A stretch of DNA of 64,000 bases from Firmicutes bacterium M10-2. GTDB lineage: Bacteria; Bacillota_I; Bacilli_A; Erysipelotrichales; Erysipelotrichaceae. The position numbers were made by a program, and so were the translations under genes. The notes under the pieces were generated by a model, which was given only the letters and a program-made list of their open reading frames with translations, ran no database searches and had not been told where the DNA came from. Each line of letters starts with the position of its first letter. Positions within the stretch are counted from its first letter, which is position 1. The stretch spans positions 165,068 to 229,067 of the forward strand of contig KE159681.1 of NCBI GenBank assembly GCA_000403415.2, in the 5' to 3' direction. This document shows positions 20,367 through 29,032 of this stretch, piece after piece.

Positions 20367-21532
20367 CCTATGAATCCACTTTCACGAATGCATTGTTTCA
20401 AATAAGGGATTTCCTGTTCGTCGGCAGCTACATCATGGAAAAACAATTCCTGATTGTCATGACGGACAAGTGCTTCGATCACATATACTCCGTCTTCATT
20501 CCAGTCATCGATCCAAACAGAATTGCCGTTGACAAGTTCCGGCTCCTGATCCATTAGATTTTCCTTATCGGTAATGATCTCGTCTTGCCGACTTGCTTGG
20601 ATCAACCAACTCCACTGTCCTTCATCTGTATACGGAGCCATAAGATTAATTGATCGTGTCAATGGGTCATAACTTCGTTCGGCTGCACCGGGAGCGACCA
20701 CTTTTGCGTCTTCGAAAAGATGGTAAACTTCTTTTGTTCTATACTGAATTGCTTCTTGATCCATAGGAATGGCATCTTCTAATTTGTTCTCTCTTCCCAG
20801 CTCTTTGATTAAAGTGTCGTATTCTTTGACCGGCATCGCAAGGTTTTTGTCTTTTTCATGAGCAATCTCTAAATAATCACATACTTCGTTCGCTGTCTTT
20901 TTTGTGTTTTCATTCATATTCGTATAAATTCCGACCCCTTCTTTTGCCAACAAGGTCAATGCGGCATTTTTATAAAACTGGGCGTCCCGATCCCAATCGT
21001 TCCATACATAAAACGAGTCCATGAGATCGTGCAGTTCCGCATTTTTGAATTGCTCCTTATCCATATCTCCGATGGATGTCAGGATGCGTCCTTGTTTTTC
21101 GATTGGCAGAAAATACGTTTCATCATAGAGATAGTTTTTCTTTCGAAATTCGGGATCGGTCAACAGCAAATTTCGCATATAGTCAAGTTCGTTTTCATAA
21201 ATATGATGCAGACGATGAAAATCCTCGTCATTAGCGTATTCAAGGTCATCGATCAATTCATATTCTCCCGGCACCTCTTCTTCGATATCCTTAAACAGAT
21301 CAACCACAAATGCGTGAAATCCTGCACCTGCATGACGTGTATTGGCTGTAAGGATCATTGTCATATCTTCTTCGGTAACTAAGATCTTTCCTTGCGGACA
21401 CACAAGGATCTCTACTTGGTTTCCGCGATCTTCGATTTGCACTCCTTCTCTATGGCACAAGGCGCCAAGCACCTCGTACAATTCGTTCATTTCTTTTTCA
21501 TTTCGATCTTTGCAGATTAGTTGTACATACAT
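20363..21532 (-). CDS. Uncharacterised acidic protein coupled to the alarmone synthetase
   Basis: I do not recognise this 389-residue soluble protein. It has no signal peptide or membrane segment and is rich in D and E. The N-terminal 80 residues look like a small alpha/beta domain (MYVQLICKDRN, VQIEDRGNQVEILVCPQGK). The central part is helical, with EYELIDDLEYANDEDFHRLHH. The C-terminal 120 residues have the pattern of a beta-rich domain that includes RSINLMAPYTDEGQWSWLI. Its stop overlaps the start of the RelQ-type gene (ATGA). A possible role is in regulation of or response to (p)ppGpp; this is inference from context alone. Confidence 0.7.
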   Translation of the reverse strand: MYVQLICKDRNEKEMNELYEVLGALCHREGVQIEDRGNQVEILVCPQGKILVTEEDMTMILTANTRHAGAGFHAFVVDLFKDIEEEVPGEYELIDDLEYANDEDFHRLHHIYENELDYMRNLLLTDPEFRKKNYLYDETYFLPIEKQGRILTSIGDMDKEQFKNAELHDLMDSFYVWNDWDRDAQFYKNAALTLLAKEGVGIYTNMNENTKKTANEVCDYLEIAHEKDKNLAMPVKEYDTLIKELGRENKLEDAIPMDQEAIQYRTKEVYHLFEDAKVVAPGAAERSYDPLTRSINLMAPYTDEGQWSWLIQASRQDEIITDKENLMDQEPELVNGNSVWIDDWNEDGVYVIEALVRHDNQELFFHDVAADEQEIPYLKQCIRESGFIG

Positions 21533-21545
21533 ATTGTCTTTCCTC

Positions 21546-21575
21546 CAAAAAAAGACACTTCGTGCCTTCTTTTTT
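21546..21575 (-). terminator. Intrinsic terminator after the lipoprotein gene
   Basis: On the minus strand an A-rich arm ending AAGGCAC pairs imperfectly with GTGTCTT around GAA, followed by a run of seven T residues. It separates the lipoprotein gene from the 389-residue gene downstream. Confidence 0.65.
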
Positions 21576-22246
21576 TATTCTACCGCGATGATTCGATATA
21601 CGTCTTTCGGCTCTCCGGATTCTTTATCTGTTGTTACATCAGCATTGGATACATAATGAATATCCTGCATTTTAATTATTGTGCATTTCGCACTTGTTTT
21701 AAAGTTGGATGCATCACTTGCCTTGACATATTCAATATTTGCGTCCATCGTATATCCATCGTATTGTTTATCCATATATGTGACCATTTCGGGCTTTACA
21801 TTACTTAAAGTAATATTTTCTACTTGCGGCAAAGCGTCTTTTCCTTCATTGGTCAAGATAATGGCATAGTTGTTGTAGTAGTAATACTTCGCATATTCCT
21901 GAAACGCTTCGTTACTTGTACTCGGAATATAATCCAATCCGCCAATATCTCCGTCATTGTCTTTATTGGAAAGCGTAAAGAAATCGGCAATAAATGCTTT
22001 GGCAACGGCTTGCGCCTGTTCTTCATCGCTTTTATTCAAGGAGGCGCTGACTTCATCATATGTTTTTGCGATATATGATGTAGGATTGATAGGCGCCCAA
22101 TAGGTGTCGTTTTCCTGGACTGTTACTTTTGTCGTTTCTTCTTTCTTTTCGGTTTGATCATTGTTCTTGCTCGTATCCTGACAACCACTCAATACGGCAC
22201 AGGATGAAAGCGCGAAAATAAACATCCACTGTTTGATATATCTCAT
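21575..22246 (-). CDS. Predicted lipoprotein
   Basis: A 223-residue exported lipoprotein. The signal peptide covers about 1-21 with lipobox LSGC and the modified cysteine C22. A low-complexity linker rich in K, E and T follows (about 25-45), then a domain of about 175 residues of mixed alpha/beta composition (EEQAQAVAKAFIADFFTLSNK, YYYYNNYAIILTNEGKDALP). The domain resembles NTF2-like folds seen in Firmicute lipoproteins only in general pattern. A hairpin terminator follows at 21546-21575. A TATACT box lies upstream on the minus strand near 22277. The function is unknown. Confidence 0.75.
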   Translation of the reverse strand: MRYIKQWMFIFALSSCAVLSGCQDTSKNNDQTEKKEETTKVTVQENDTYWAPINPTSYIAKTYDEVSASLNKSDEEQAQAVAKAFIADFFTLSNKDNDGDIGGLDYIPSTSNEAFQEYAKYYYYNNYAIILTNEGKDALPQVENITLSNVKPEMVTYMDKQYDGYTMDANIEYVKASDASNFKTSAKCTIIKMQDIHYVSNADVTTDKESGEPKDVYRIIAVE

Positions 22247-22350
22247 TTATCTTCCTCAATTTCTAATCTTTTTTAGTATAACACATGTTGGAAAAGGAAC
22301 AAACAGGACATCAAGTGCTATAATAAAACACAAAAAGGAGTAATTTGCAC

Positions 22351-23229
22351 ATGAATCAAATCGCAAAGGATTGGATCGATTATGAAGTAATCGATACTGG
22401 AAATAAAGAAAAACTAGAACGTTGGAACCAAGTCATCCTGCGGCGTCCTGACCCTGTCGCTGTTTGGCCGATCCGAAATTCTTCGGCATGGAACAAGGCA
22501 GACGCTGTGTATCATCGTTCCAACAAAGGGGGCGGGAGCTGGGAATACAAAAAACAGCTCAAAGAATATTGGACTCTTCGATACAAAGATCTCTTGTTCA
22601 AAATTTCCCCGACAGGTTTCAAGCATACCGGACTTTTCCCCGAACAGGCAAGCAATTGGGATTTTATGATGAACACTATCCAAAAAGCTAAGGAAAGCGG
22701 AAAAGAAAATATCCGAATCTTGAATTTGTTCGCATATACAGGTGGAGCGACAATGGCTTGCGCAAAAGCCGGAGCCGAAGAAGTCGTCCATGTGGACGCT
22801 TCTAAAGGAATTAATGAATGGGCAAAAGAAAATATGAAGCTTAATCATCTGGAAGACCACACGATTCGTTTCATCGTTGATGATGTCATGAAGTTCATTC
22901 AACGAGAAATTCGCCGTGGACGCAAATACGATGGGATTGTTATGGATCCCCCAAGTTATGGCCGTGGTCCGAAAAACGAAATATGGAAGCTTGAAAACAA
23001 TTTGTACGATCTTGTTCACGAAGCTCAGAAACTGCTGAGCAATGATCCGCTGTTTTTGATCGTGAATTGCTATACAACAGGGTTTTCTTTATGTACATTA
23101 GATGAAGTGATGAAACGCGCCATCGACAAAAGCGGAAAAATCGAAGTCGGAGAAAACCTTCTTCCGGTTACCGCAAACGACAGTATTCTTCCTTGCGGTA
23201 TCTTCGGACGCTGGACACCTAAGAAATAA
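22351..23229 (+). CDS. Class I SAM-dependent methyltransferase, RlmI/RlmK-like
   Basis: A 292-residue SAM-dependent methyltransferase of the RlmI/RlmK-like group (Methyltrans_SAM), which methylates cytosine or guanine in 23S rRNA. It lacks the N-terminal PUA domain of RlmI. The SAM-binding motif ILNLFAYTGGATMACAKAGA lies near residue 125, the acidic motif VVHVDASKG near residue 146, and the catalytic-type motif MDPPSYGRG near residue 200. The start is the ATG at 22351, with AAAGGAG ten bases upstream. A TATAAT box lies at 22319-22324. The exact RNA target cannot be told from sequence. Confidence 0.85.
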   Translation: MNQIAKDWIDYEVIDTGNKEKLERWNQVILRRPDPVAVWPIRNSSAWNKADAVYHRSNKGGGSWEYKKQLKEYWTLRYKDLLFKISPTGFKHTGLFPEQASNWDFMMNTIQKAKESGKENIRILNLFAYTGGATMACAKAGAEEVVHVDASKGINEWAKENMKLNHLEDHTIRFIVDDVMKFIQREIRRGRKYDGIVMDPPSYGRGPKNEIWKLENNLYDLVHEAQKLLSNDPLFLIVNCYTTGFSLCTLDEVMKRAIDKSGKIEVGENLLPVTANDSILPCGIFGRWTPKK

Positions 23230-23241
23230 AGGAGAAAAAGT

Positions 23242-23354
23242 AAAGTGAACCCCAAAATTTGGACAACCAAATAAAGAGGTTCACTTTTTCTATGTCTAAA
23301 ATAAACAATAAACAACGATTGGAAATCGATCATCAAAGAAAGCAAGCGGTTTAG
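23242..23354 (+). mobile_element. Relic of an IS3-family (IS150-like) insertion sequence, left end
   Basis: The stretch begins GTGAACCCCAAAATTTGGAC, a form typical of IS3/IS150-group ends. It holds a perfect ten-base inverted repeat AAAGTGAACC (23242-23251) and GGTTCACTTT (23278-23287), which may also act as a terminator for the methyltransferase gene. An ATG at 23292 opens a short frame reading MSKINNKQRLEIDHQRKQAV before a TAG, like the start of an IS3 orfA. The rest of the element is missing. The stretch from there to 23480 holds no gene that I can see. Confidence 0.5.
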
Positions 23355-23481
23355 AATTTTTATGACATTGTACACCTTCTTAGTTTGAGAGGTTAAACAA
23401 AAGATCGATCATGAGCACTAAGCATCTCATACCGACCTTATGTTTAGGAGAAGAATTCATATTTTGTAAATGAAATATGTT

Positions 23482-23991
23482 TCAGCCATCTATATTATTT
23501 GTTTTGAATTGGGGTAAACACAACAAGAACAAGCCTGCTAAGATCCAATCGAGTTGGATCACTCCCACATTCAACAATGGGCTTCCGGTCACAATGCCCA
23601 TTATAATTCCTAAAAGAAATGAAATAATTTGTGTGGCAAAAATACAATAGGCTGTTTTACGAATAAGATCTTGAATATTCCATTGATCGTTTTTCCAATT
23701 TTTCAAAATTCGGTACCCCAGAAAATATGAAATCACCTTAAATACCATTACTACACTTAATCCAAAATAGATTCCTATCATCCAGAAATAATCGATATTT
23801 AATAATTTTCCAATCATTTCCTGATTCATCGTTGCGTCAAGCAATCCCTGATCCTGTAAAAACACGAACAAATTCGGTTGAAAAGCCAGACTGACCCCAA
23901 CCATGAACATCATGAGCGCTCCAAATCCACTTATAATCGCACCAACCAAAGAAACATAACTAGCAATACTATATAATGTCTTTTTTTTCAT
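23482..23991 (-). CDS. Hypothetical four-helix membrane protein
   Basis: A 169-residue integral membrane protein with four hydrophobic segments at about 10-35, 68-92, 112-130 and 140-160. Short loops and few charged residues are seen, with a basic loop KNWKNDQWNIQDLIRKT between helices two and three. No catalytic or transport motif is recognised. Its neighbours on both sides are unrelated. It may belong to the many small DUF membrane families of Firmicutes. Confidence 0.6.
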   Translation of the reverse strand: MKKKTLYSIASYVSLVGAIISGFGALMMFMVGVSLAFQPNLFVFLQDQGLLDATMNQEMIGKLLNIDYFWMIGIYFGLSVVMVFKVISYFLGYRILKNWKNDQWNIQDLIRKTAYCIFATQIISFLLGIIMGIVTGSPLLNVGVIQLDWILAGLFLLCLPQFKTNNIDG

Positions 23992-24004
23992 AACTCATTT
24001 TCCT

Positions 24005-24151
24005 TTAACAGAAAGAAGAGATATTGTATCTTCTCTTCGTTTCCGCTTTTTTCAGCCAATAATAATCCAATATATGATGTTCTTCACCTGGTTTTGGAAC
24101 TACGGTTGTTCCTACTATCGCTAAATAAAATACCGCAATAATCTTTTTCAT
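24005..24151 (-). CDS. Possible small protein (48 aa)
   Basis: A short frame starting MKKIIAVFYLAIVGTTVVPK has a basic N-terminus and a hydrophobic stretch like a signal sequence, followed by a charged tail ending NISSFC. The ribosome site is weak (AGAGAG). It lies 13 bases upstream of the 23482-23991 gene on the same strand. It could be real or a chance frame. Confidence 0.3.
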   Translation of the reverse strand: MKKIIAVFYLAIVGTTVVPKPGEEHHILDYYWLKKAETKRRYNISSFC

Positions 24152-24313
24152 ACCCATTCTCTCTTTCATTCTTTTGTAAGAATATAATACAATATTGTGT
24201 ATGTTTATGTCTATAGTTTTAAAAAAAAAACAAAGAAATAAAACAAACTTAATAGGTATGTTTTTCCAAGAGAAAAAAGCTGAACAATTATTCAAGATTT
24301 TAATTAAAGACCA

Positions 24314-25288
24314 TTATTCATCTTCCAGTTTCTCCACCAACAAGCGTTCCAGCTCTTGTGGAAGATGCCTTGCCCCTCGGATTGACTTCAAACCGTAGTC
24401 CTTTAGCTTTTTGATTGGAAACTCTTTATCGTACGATTTTAACATCCGAATCTTCATCGTTTTATGGTCCGGATCGATATTTGTCACCTTGCACGCAAAC
24501 TGAATTTCCTGTATTGGTGCACTGATATAAATAAAGACAAAATCTCCCTTTTGAAAATTCGCCTTACAATGCCATATGATCTCTTTGTTTTTGGAAAATG
24601 CCTGTTTTACATCATATATATCCGGTTTAGACGGAATGACCCAGCATTTTGAGCTCGTTTCCGTAAAAGCATGACTTTCTTTGATGAGCTTCATGATCTC
24701 TTCATCTTCTAACGTATCATCAAGCACAATTGAGATCCAATACGTCTTGTTCATGTGGTATGCCGGTATATACCCCTCCTTTTTTTGAAGCTGTTCGACT
24801 TTTTTTCGATCCAGCTTTACATTGAGCACTGTTATTATCTTTTCCTCTTCTTTTTTATTAAGAATGACAGCATACCACTTTTCATTCGCCGAATTGCGGA
24901 ACACACCCGCATCCTCATTGTTTTTAAATAGAAACTCCGGCTCATCTTCATATTCCTTTTTTACTTTTGCTGTGATGCGGTTTGCTTGTTGATTGGCAAA
25001 CCACACATCTTTATAAGCTTTTCTGACAAGTTGTTCCAAAATAATATTGATTTCTTCTTTTATGCGCAGCCCAAATTCACCTGTCCCTACTTTGTAGCCA
25101 ATGTATTCCTCTTCGAATGCTGTATCCATCACCCTATATGTCGTATTCTCTTTCGTGACAACAACCTCCAATCTAAACTCCCCGTCAAGAATCGGAAACC
25201 ATTTGACCCATGCATCTTTTTTCTTTTTGAAACCAGCCTGTTCGATTTTTTCAATCACAGGACTTTTTTTCTCGAATATCTTTTCCAT
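24314..25288 (-). CDS. Fusion of YjbR/MmcQ-type domains with an EVE/PUA-like domain
   Basis: A 324-residue soluble protein. Residues 1-115 look like a divergent DUF1802/YjbR-type unit. Residues 125-220 match the YjbR/MmcQ fold (KWYAVILNKKEEEKIITVLN, then YIPAYHMNKTYWISIVLDDT), which is a DNA-binding-like fold of unknown role. The last 100 residues resemble an EVE/PUA-like domain (CWVIPSKPDIYDVKQAF, then KGDFVFIYISAPIQEIQFAC), a fold that reads modified bases in RNA or DNA. The gene stands alone on the minus strand with a metQ terminator downstream. The domain calls are by pattern recognition; the fusion suggests modified nucleic-acid recognition. Confidence 0.7.
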   Translation of the reverse strand: MEKIFEKKSPVIEKIEQAGFKKKKDAWVKWFPILDGEFRLEVVVTKENTTYRVMDTAFEEEYIGYKVGTGEFGLRIKEEINIILEQLVRKAYKDVWFANQQANRITAKVKKEYEDEPEFLFKNNEDAGVFRNSANEKWYAVILNKKEEEKIITVLNVKLDRKKVEQLQKKEGYIPAYHMNKTYWISIVLDDTLEDEEIMKLIKESHAFTETSSKCWVIPSKPDIYDVKQAFSKNKEIIWHCKANFQKGDFVFIYISAPIQEIQFACKVTNIDPDHKTMKIRMLKSYDKEFPIKKLKDYGLKSIRGARHLPQELERLLVEKLEDE

Positions 25289-25314
25289 GATTTCACTGTA
25301 TCAAAACAAGTTCA

Positions 25315-25342
25315 AAAGAAAAAGACCGGTTTCCCGATCTTT
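25315..25342 (-). terminator. Intrinsic terminator of the metNIQ operon
   Basis: On the minus strand AAGATCGG and CCGGTCTT pair around a short GAAA-type loop, followed by a T-rich tract, eight bases after the metQ stop. Confidence 0.7.
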
Positions 25343-25349
25343 CATATTC

Positions 25350-26201
25350 TTATTGTGCTGCTTGCACTGTATCGCCGAAATTTTCCACAATGAACGCCTT
25401 GATATCATCTGATTTCAAAACTTTCACTAATTCCTGAACCGCTTCATTGTCTTTGTTTGCTTCTTTTACTGCAATCACATTAGCATACAGTTTTGCCGCA
25501 TCGCTGTCAGAAGCTTCCTGAGCTCTTAAATAATCCGTAATATCAGCATCCAAAGCATAGTTTCCGTTTACTACTACGACCGCAACATCTTTAATTCTTG
25601 AAGGAATTTGATCGGCGGCAATTTCCACGATTTCGACATTTTTAGGATTATCTTTGATATCAGCAACTGTCGCTTTGTCAATTGTCGCATCATCATTCAA
25701 TGTGATCACGCCAAGATCTTGAAGCAGGAACAAAGCACGCGCCTCATTTGTCGCATCGTTTGGCACAACAATTTGATCTCCCTCTTTTAAGTTGTCCAAA
25801 TTGATTTCTTCCAACGTTTCCGAATAAGCACCCATTGGCTCATAGTGGATCGAACCTGCACTCACTAAATATCCGTCATCTCCTTCAGAATATCCGCTAT
25901 CGGCATTGTAGCTGTCCAAGTACGGCTGATGCTGGAAATAGTTCGCATCCAAAGAACCATCACTTGTTGAAGGATTAATGTTTGGATAATCCGAGAATTC
26001 CGTAATTTCCAAAGTATATCCGTCTTTTTCCATGATTTTTTTTGCTTCTTCCAAGATCACGGCATGTGGCGAAGTTGTCGCACCGACATTGATCGTTTTG
26101 CTCGCACTCTCGTTCTTATTGGTATCATCACTTCCTGATCCGCAAGCGCTTAAAGATAATGCTACTGTGGCTGCTGCCGCTAATTTAAATAGTTTGTTCA
26201 T
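25350..26201 (-). CDS. metQ: Methionine ABC transporter substrate-binding lipoprotein
   Basis: A 283-residue NlpA/MetQ lipoprotein that captures methionine for the MetNI transporter. The signal peptide ends in lipobox LSAC (C20). The mature protein contains the family patterns INVGATTSPHAVILEEAKK near residue 38, SLDANYFQHQPYLD near residue 83 and IVVPNDATNEARALFLLQDL near residue 147. A strong GGAGG ribosome site precedes the ATG. It is the third gene of the T-box-controlled metNIQ operon, 36 bases after metI. Confidence 0.95.
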   Translation of the reverse strand: MNKLFKLAAAATVALSLSACGSGSDDTNKNESASKTINVGATTSPHAVILEEAKKIMEKDGYTLEITEFSDYPNINPSTSDGSLDANYFQHQPYLDSYNADSGYSEGDDGYLVSAGSIHYEPMGAYSETLEEINLDNLKEGDQIVVPNDATNEARALFLLQDLGVITLNDDATIDKATVADIKDNPKNVEIVEIAADQIPSRIKDVAVVVVNGNYALDADITDYLRAQEASDSDAAKLYANVIAVKEANKDNEAVQELVKVLKSDDIKAFIVENFGDTVQAAQ

Positions 26202-26237
26202 TTTTTTTCCTCCTAAAAATTTTCTTTTACTTAAAAC

Positions 26238-26912
26238 TTAGTGAGTCGTTTTATCGACCAATTTATTACCAATCGACTGAATAACCGATATGATAATCAA
26301 AATCAAGATCACTACAGTGTACGTAATATCATACATATAGCGCTGTCCATAGCGGATTGCCATATCTCCTAGGCCTCCCGCACCCACTGCACCGACAATC
26401 GCAATCTGTCCGATCAGTGCGATCAACGTGATCGTAATGCCACGAATCATTCCCGGCACGTTTTCCCGCAAATAAACATGCAAGATGATTTGCATTGGCG
26501 ACATTCCCATCGAAATTGCCGCCTCGACAATTCCCTCATCGATTTCCATCATTGCGGATTCCATTTGTCTTGCCATAAAAGGAATCGTTCCGACTACAAG
26601 AGGCACGAGTGCCCCGCTGATCCCGATCGTCGTATTGAAGATGATCCTTGACAAAAAGAACAGCATCGGAATGAGGATGATAAACGGAATCGAACGGAAC
26701 AAATTGATGATCTTATCTAAGATAAAGAAAACCACTTTATTTTCCAAAATCCCGCCTTTTCTTGTCACAACAACGATCACGCCGAAAATCAGGCCGATCA
26801 CCAGCGAAATCACACCGGAATACAGCAACATTAAAAGCGTATCCAGGATCGCTTTCGGAAATTGATGGGCATATTTCACAACATTCGGAATAAACTCAAT
26901 CAATATGTCCAC
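26238..26912 (-). CDS. metI: Methionine ABC transporter permease
   Basis: A 224-residue permease with five transmembrane helices. The cytosolic coupling motif EAAISMGMSPMQIILHVYL (EAA loop) near residue 130 binds MetN. The N-terminal part has FPKAILDTLLMLLYSGVISL. Its start overlaps the end of metN by 17 bases. The length and fold are normal for MetI. Confidence 0.95.
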   Translation of the reverse strand: MDILIEFIPNVVKYAHQFPKAILDTLLMLLYSGVISLVIGLIFGVIVVVTRKGGILENKVVFFILDKIINLFRSIPFIILIPMLFFLSRIIFNTTIGISGALVPLVVGTIPFMARQMESAMMEIDEGIVEAAISMGMSPMQIILHVYLRENVPGMIRGITITLIALIGQIAIVGAVGAGGLGDMAIRYGQRYMYDITYTVVILILIIISVIQSIGNKLVDKTTH

Positions 26913-27939
26913 GTTTCATCACCTCCACATAAACGCCTTCTTTCTTGCAAAATTCCAGCGCCTTTCTGATATTTTCATCATCTCCGGTAAATACAGTAAC
27001 CAAAGTACCTAAAGGCGAATCCTTGATGACTTCCACATTTCCGAAAATGATTGAACAATCCACATTGTATGTGCGGGAAATCTCGGAAATAATCGCCTCT
27101 TTTGTATTATTGGATGTATATTTTAAACGGACTAGCTGCTGATTGGGATTGAGCTGGGTCAAAGGATGCTTTTCTTCGATCAGCTCGTTAATCTTGTTCG
27201 AGTTATTTGTCGTATTGATAAAATTCTTTGTAATTTCTTCAATCGGTTCAATGAAGATCGGCACAATATCGTTCTTTTCGACAACCCGTCCGTTTTCCAT
27301 GACTGCTACACGATCGCATATTTCTTTTACAACAAGCATTTCATGGGTGATCATAACTACTGTGATTTTCATTTCCTTGTTGACCTTTTTGATCAACTTT
27401 AAGATACTTTGTGTCGTTTGCGGATCAAGCGCGCTTGTCGCCTCGTCACACAACAGCACTTTCGGATCACTTGCCAACGCTCTTGCGATTGCTACTCGCT
27501 GTTTCTGTCCTCCCGAAAGTTGGGACGGATACGAATCTTTCCGCTCCACAAGATCAATCAATTCCAAAAGCTCCATCACTTTCTTATCGATTTCTTTTTT
27601 ATCTTTTTTCATCATGCGCAGCGGCATTGCGATATTTTCGTAAATTGTTTTCGCTCGCAACAAGTTGAAATGCTGAAAGATCATTCCCATTTTTTGCCTT
27701 TCGGCACGCAGCTCTTTGGCAGAAAGTTCCAGAAGATCTTTTCCGTCGAAAATAACCTTCCCGTCATCCGGCCTTTCCAATAAATTGATGCAGCGCACCA
27801 ATGTCGATTTCCCGGCTCCCGAAAATCCAATGATCCCGTAAATTTGTCCTTCTTTGATTTCAAGACTTACATCCTTGACTGCATGCACTTCGCCGTCTTT
27901 GGTTTGAAACGATTTGGTGACATGTTCTAATCGGATCAT
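26896..27939 (-). CDS. metN: Methionine ABC transporter ATP-binding protein
   Basis: A 347-residue ATPase with Walker A GFSGAGKST near residue 38, signature LSGGQKQRVAIARAL near residue 140, Walker B VLLCDEATSALD near residue 162 and an H-loop MITHEM. The C-terminal 100 residues form the NIL/ACT-like domain that senses methionine and inhibits uptake. The start MIRLEHVTKSF at 27939 was chosen; upstream in-frame sequence lies in the T-box leader. It is the first gene of metNIQ. Confidence 0.96.
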   Translation of the reverse strand: MIRLEHVTKSFQTKDGEVHAVKDVSLEIKEGQIYGIIGFSGAGKSTLVRCINLLERPDDGKVIFDGKDLLELSAKELRAERQKMGMIFQHFNLLRAKTIYENIAMPLRMMKKDKKEIDKKVMELLELIDLVERKDSYPSQLSGGQKQRVAIARALASDPKVLLCDEATSALDPQTTQSILKLIKKVNKEMKITVVMITHEMLVVKEICDRVAVMENGRVVEKNDIVPIFIEPIEEITKNFINTTNNSNKINELIEEKHPLTQLNPNQQLVRLKYTSNNTKEAIISEISRTYNVDCSIIFGNVEVIKDSPLGTLVTVFTGDDENIRKALEFCKKEGVYVEVMKRGHID

Positions 27940-27956
27940 ATTTATCCATCCTTTCC

Positions 27957-28209
27957 AAAAAAAAACTTTCATCCAACGATAGGACGAAAGTGAATTCGCG
28001 TTACCACCTATTTTCATCTTTTCCTCACGAAAAAGACCTCATCAAGTACAACCATACTTTATCACGATAACGGGTGAACCCGTCACGACCTACATTTCGA
28101 TCGTGCAACTCCAAGACCATGTTCCTTCAAACTTCCATATTTCCTTTCACCGGCCGGAAACTCTCTACGCTTTTCATTTGAAGTACTCTTCTTTTCAACA
28201 TCAATTTAT
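27957..28209 (-). ncRNA. T-box riboswitch, methionine specific (specifier ATG)
   Basis: The minus-strand leader of metN has all the T-box parts in order: stem I with AGAGAG and a GGTGAAAGG motif, a specifier loop GAAC-ATG-GTCTTGGAG with the ATG at 28118-28120, the antiterminator T-box sequence AGGTGGTAACGCG (about 27995-28009), and a terminator hairpin CTTTCGTCC/GGATGAAAG at 27966-27990 followed by nine T residues. Uncharged tRNA-Met should pair with the specifier and with the T-box bulge and so allow read-through into metNIQ. Confidence 0.92.
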
Positions 28210-28215
28210 GGTTAG

Positions 28216-28244
28216 ATAGTAACAGTTTTACAAAAGTATGTCAA
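28216..28244 (-). promoter_or_regulatory. Promoter of the T-box-metNIQ transcript
   Basis: A perfect -35 box TTGACA (28239-28244) and the -10 box TACTAT (28216-28221) are separated by exactly 17 bases on the minus strand. Transcription would start near 28209, at the first bases of the T-box. Confidence 0.85.
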
Positions 28245-28269
28245 AGATTTTCTGAAAATTTTCAAAAAA

Positions 28270-28989
28270 TCAGCATCGAATGATTTCCGGATAAAACTGA
28301 ATTCCCGCTTTAATCATTCGATGGATCAATTGGCGACCGACTTCCGAAAAATAAAGTTCGATTGTCGGGGCCCGGATTACGAGCAAATCTCCTTGATATC
28401 CTTTTTTGATTGATCCGATCTTTTTGAGATCGTATTCTTTTGCCGGGTTACAAGTCATTGCTTTTAACAAGTCGCCAGCATCCATTCCGAAATAAACATG
28501 CAGCACAAATCCAAGTGGCTGCATCGAATATACTTTATGCGGTTGCGAGTTCATTCCGCACGATATCAAAAAAGGAACATTCACTTCTTCCTTCGGAAGG
28601 CCCTCAATTAAGGGCATCTTCGGGATATGATCCGAATATAAAACTTCCTGAAATAATTCTTTTCGGCGCATGCTTCGGTCCCGGCTGATCAAAGTCAGAA
28701 TTCCGTTTTTTCTCATCGCATACAATGCATCCGATTCTTTTCGCATGCGGTCTCCGTCCAAAAGATCTTGAGGTGAATTAAAATGACAATCGATAAAAGC
28801 AGGCACCACACATTCTCCTCTGGCATCTAAGACCCTTGTCGCATCATCAATCCAGATCTTCGGATCATGGGTTCCATAATCAATAATCTGATCATGATGC
28901 ATCGCAACGAATGCATGCGATATCACACGATCTTCTTCGTTGCAAGTATAAAGGTTCTCGATATTCTTTATTAAAAGAGTTGCTTTCAT
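28270..28989 (-). CDS. Shortened amidohydrolase-like protein (imidazolonepropionase-related)
   Basis: A 239-residue protein related to the amidohydrolase family, which normally has about 400 residues. The N-terminal beta-sandwich part (MKATLLIKNIENLYTCNEED) and the C-terminal part (LKAMTCNPAKEYDLKKIGSI and KGYQGDLLVI) are clear. Most of the TIM barrel between them is missing. The metal motif HxH, usually PGFIDxHTH, reads AFIDCHFNSPQDLL with only one histidine. The active site is therefore probably lost. The start is the ATG at 28989 with AGGAGC upstream. It is divergent from the alpha/beta hydrolase gene. It may be a decayed enzyme or a repurposed binding protein. Confidence 0.65.
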   Translation of the reverse strand: MKATLLIKNIENLYTCNEEDRVISHAFVAMHHDQIIDYGTHDPKIWIDDATRVLDARGECVVPAFIDCHFNSPQDLLDGDRMRKESDALYAMRKNGILTLISRDRSMRRKELFQEVLYSDHIPKMPLIEGLPKEEVNVPFLISCGMNSQPHKVYSMQPLGFVLHVYFGMDAGDLLKAMTCNPAKEYDLKKIGSIKKGYQGDLLVIRAPTIELYFSEVGRQLIHRMIKAGIQFYPEIIRC

Positions 28990-29032
28990 ACATGCTCCTT
29001 TCTTATAATGTGCAAAAGAAATGAGGAATTCA

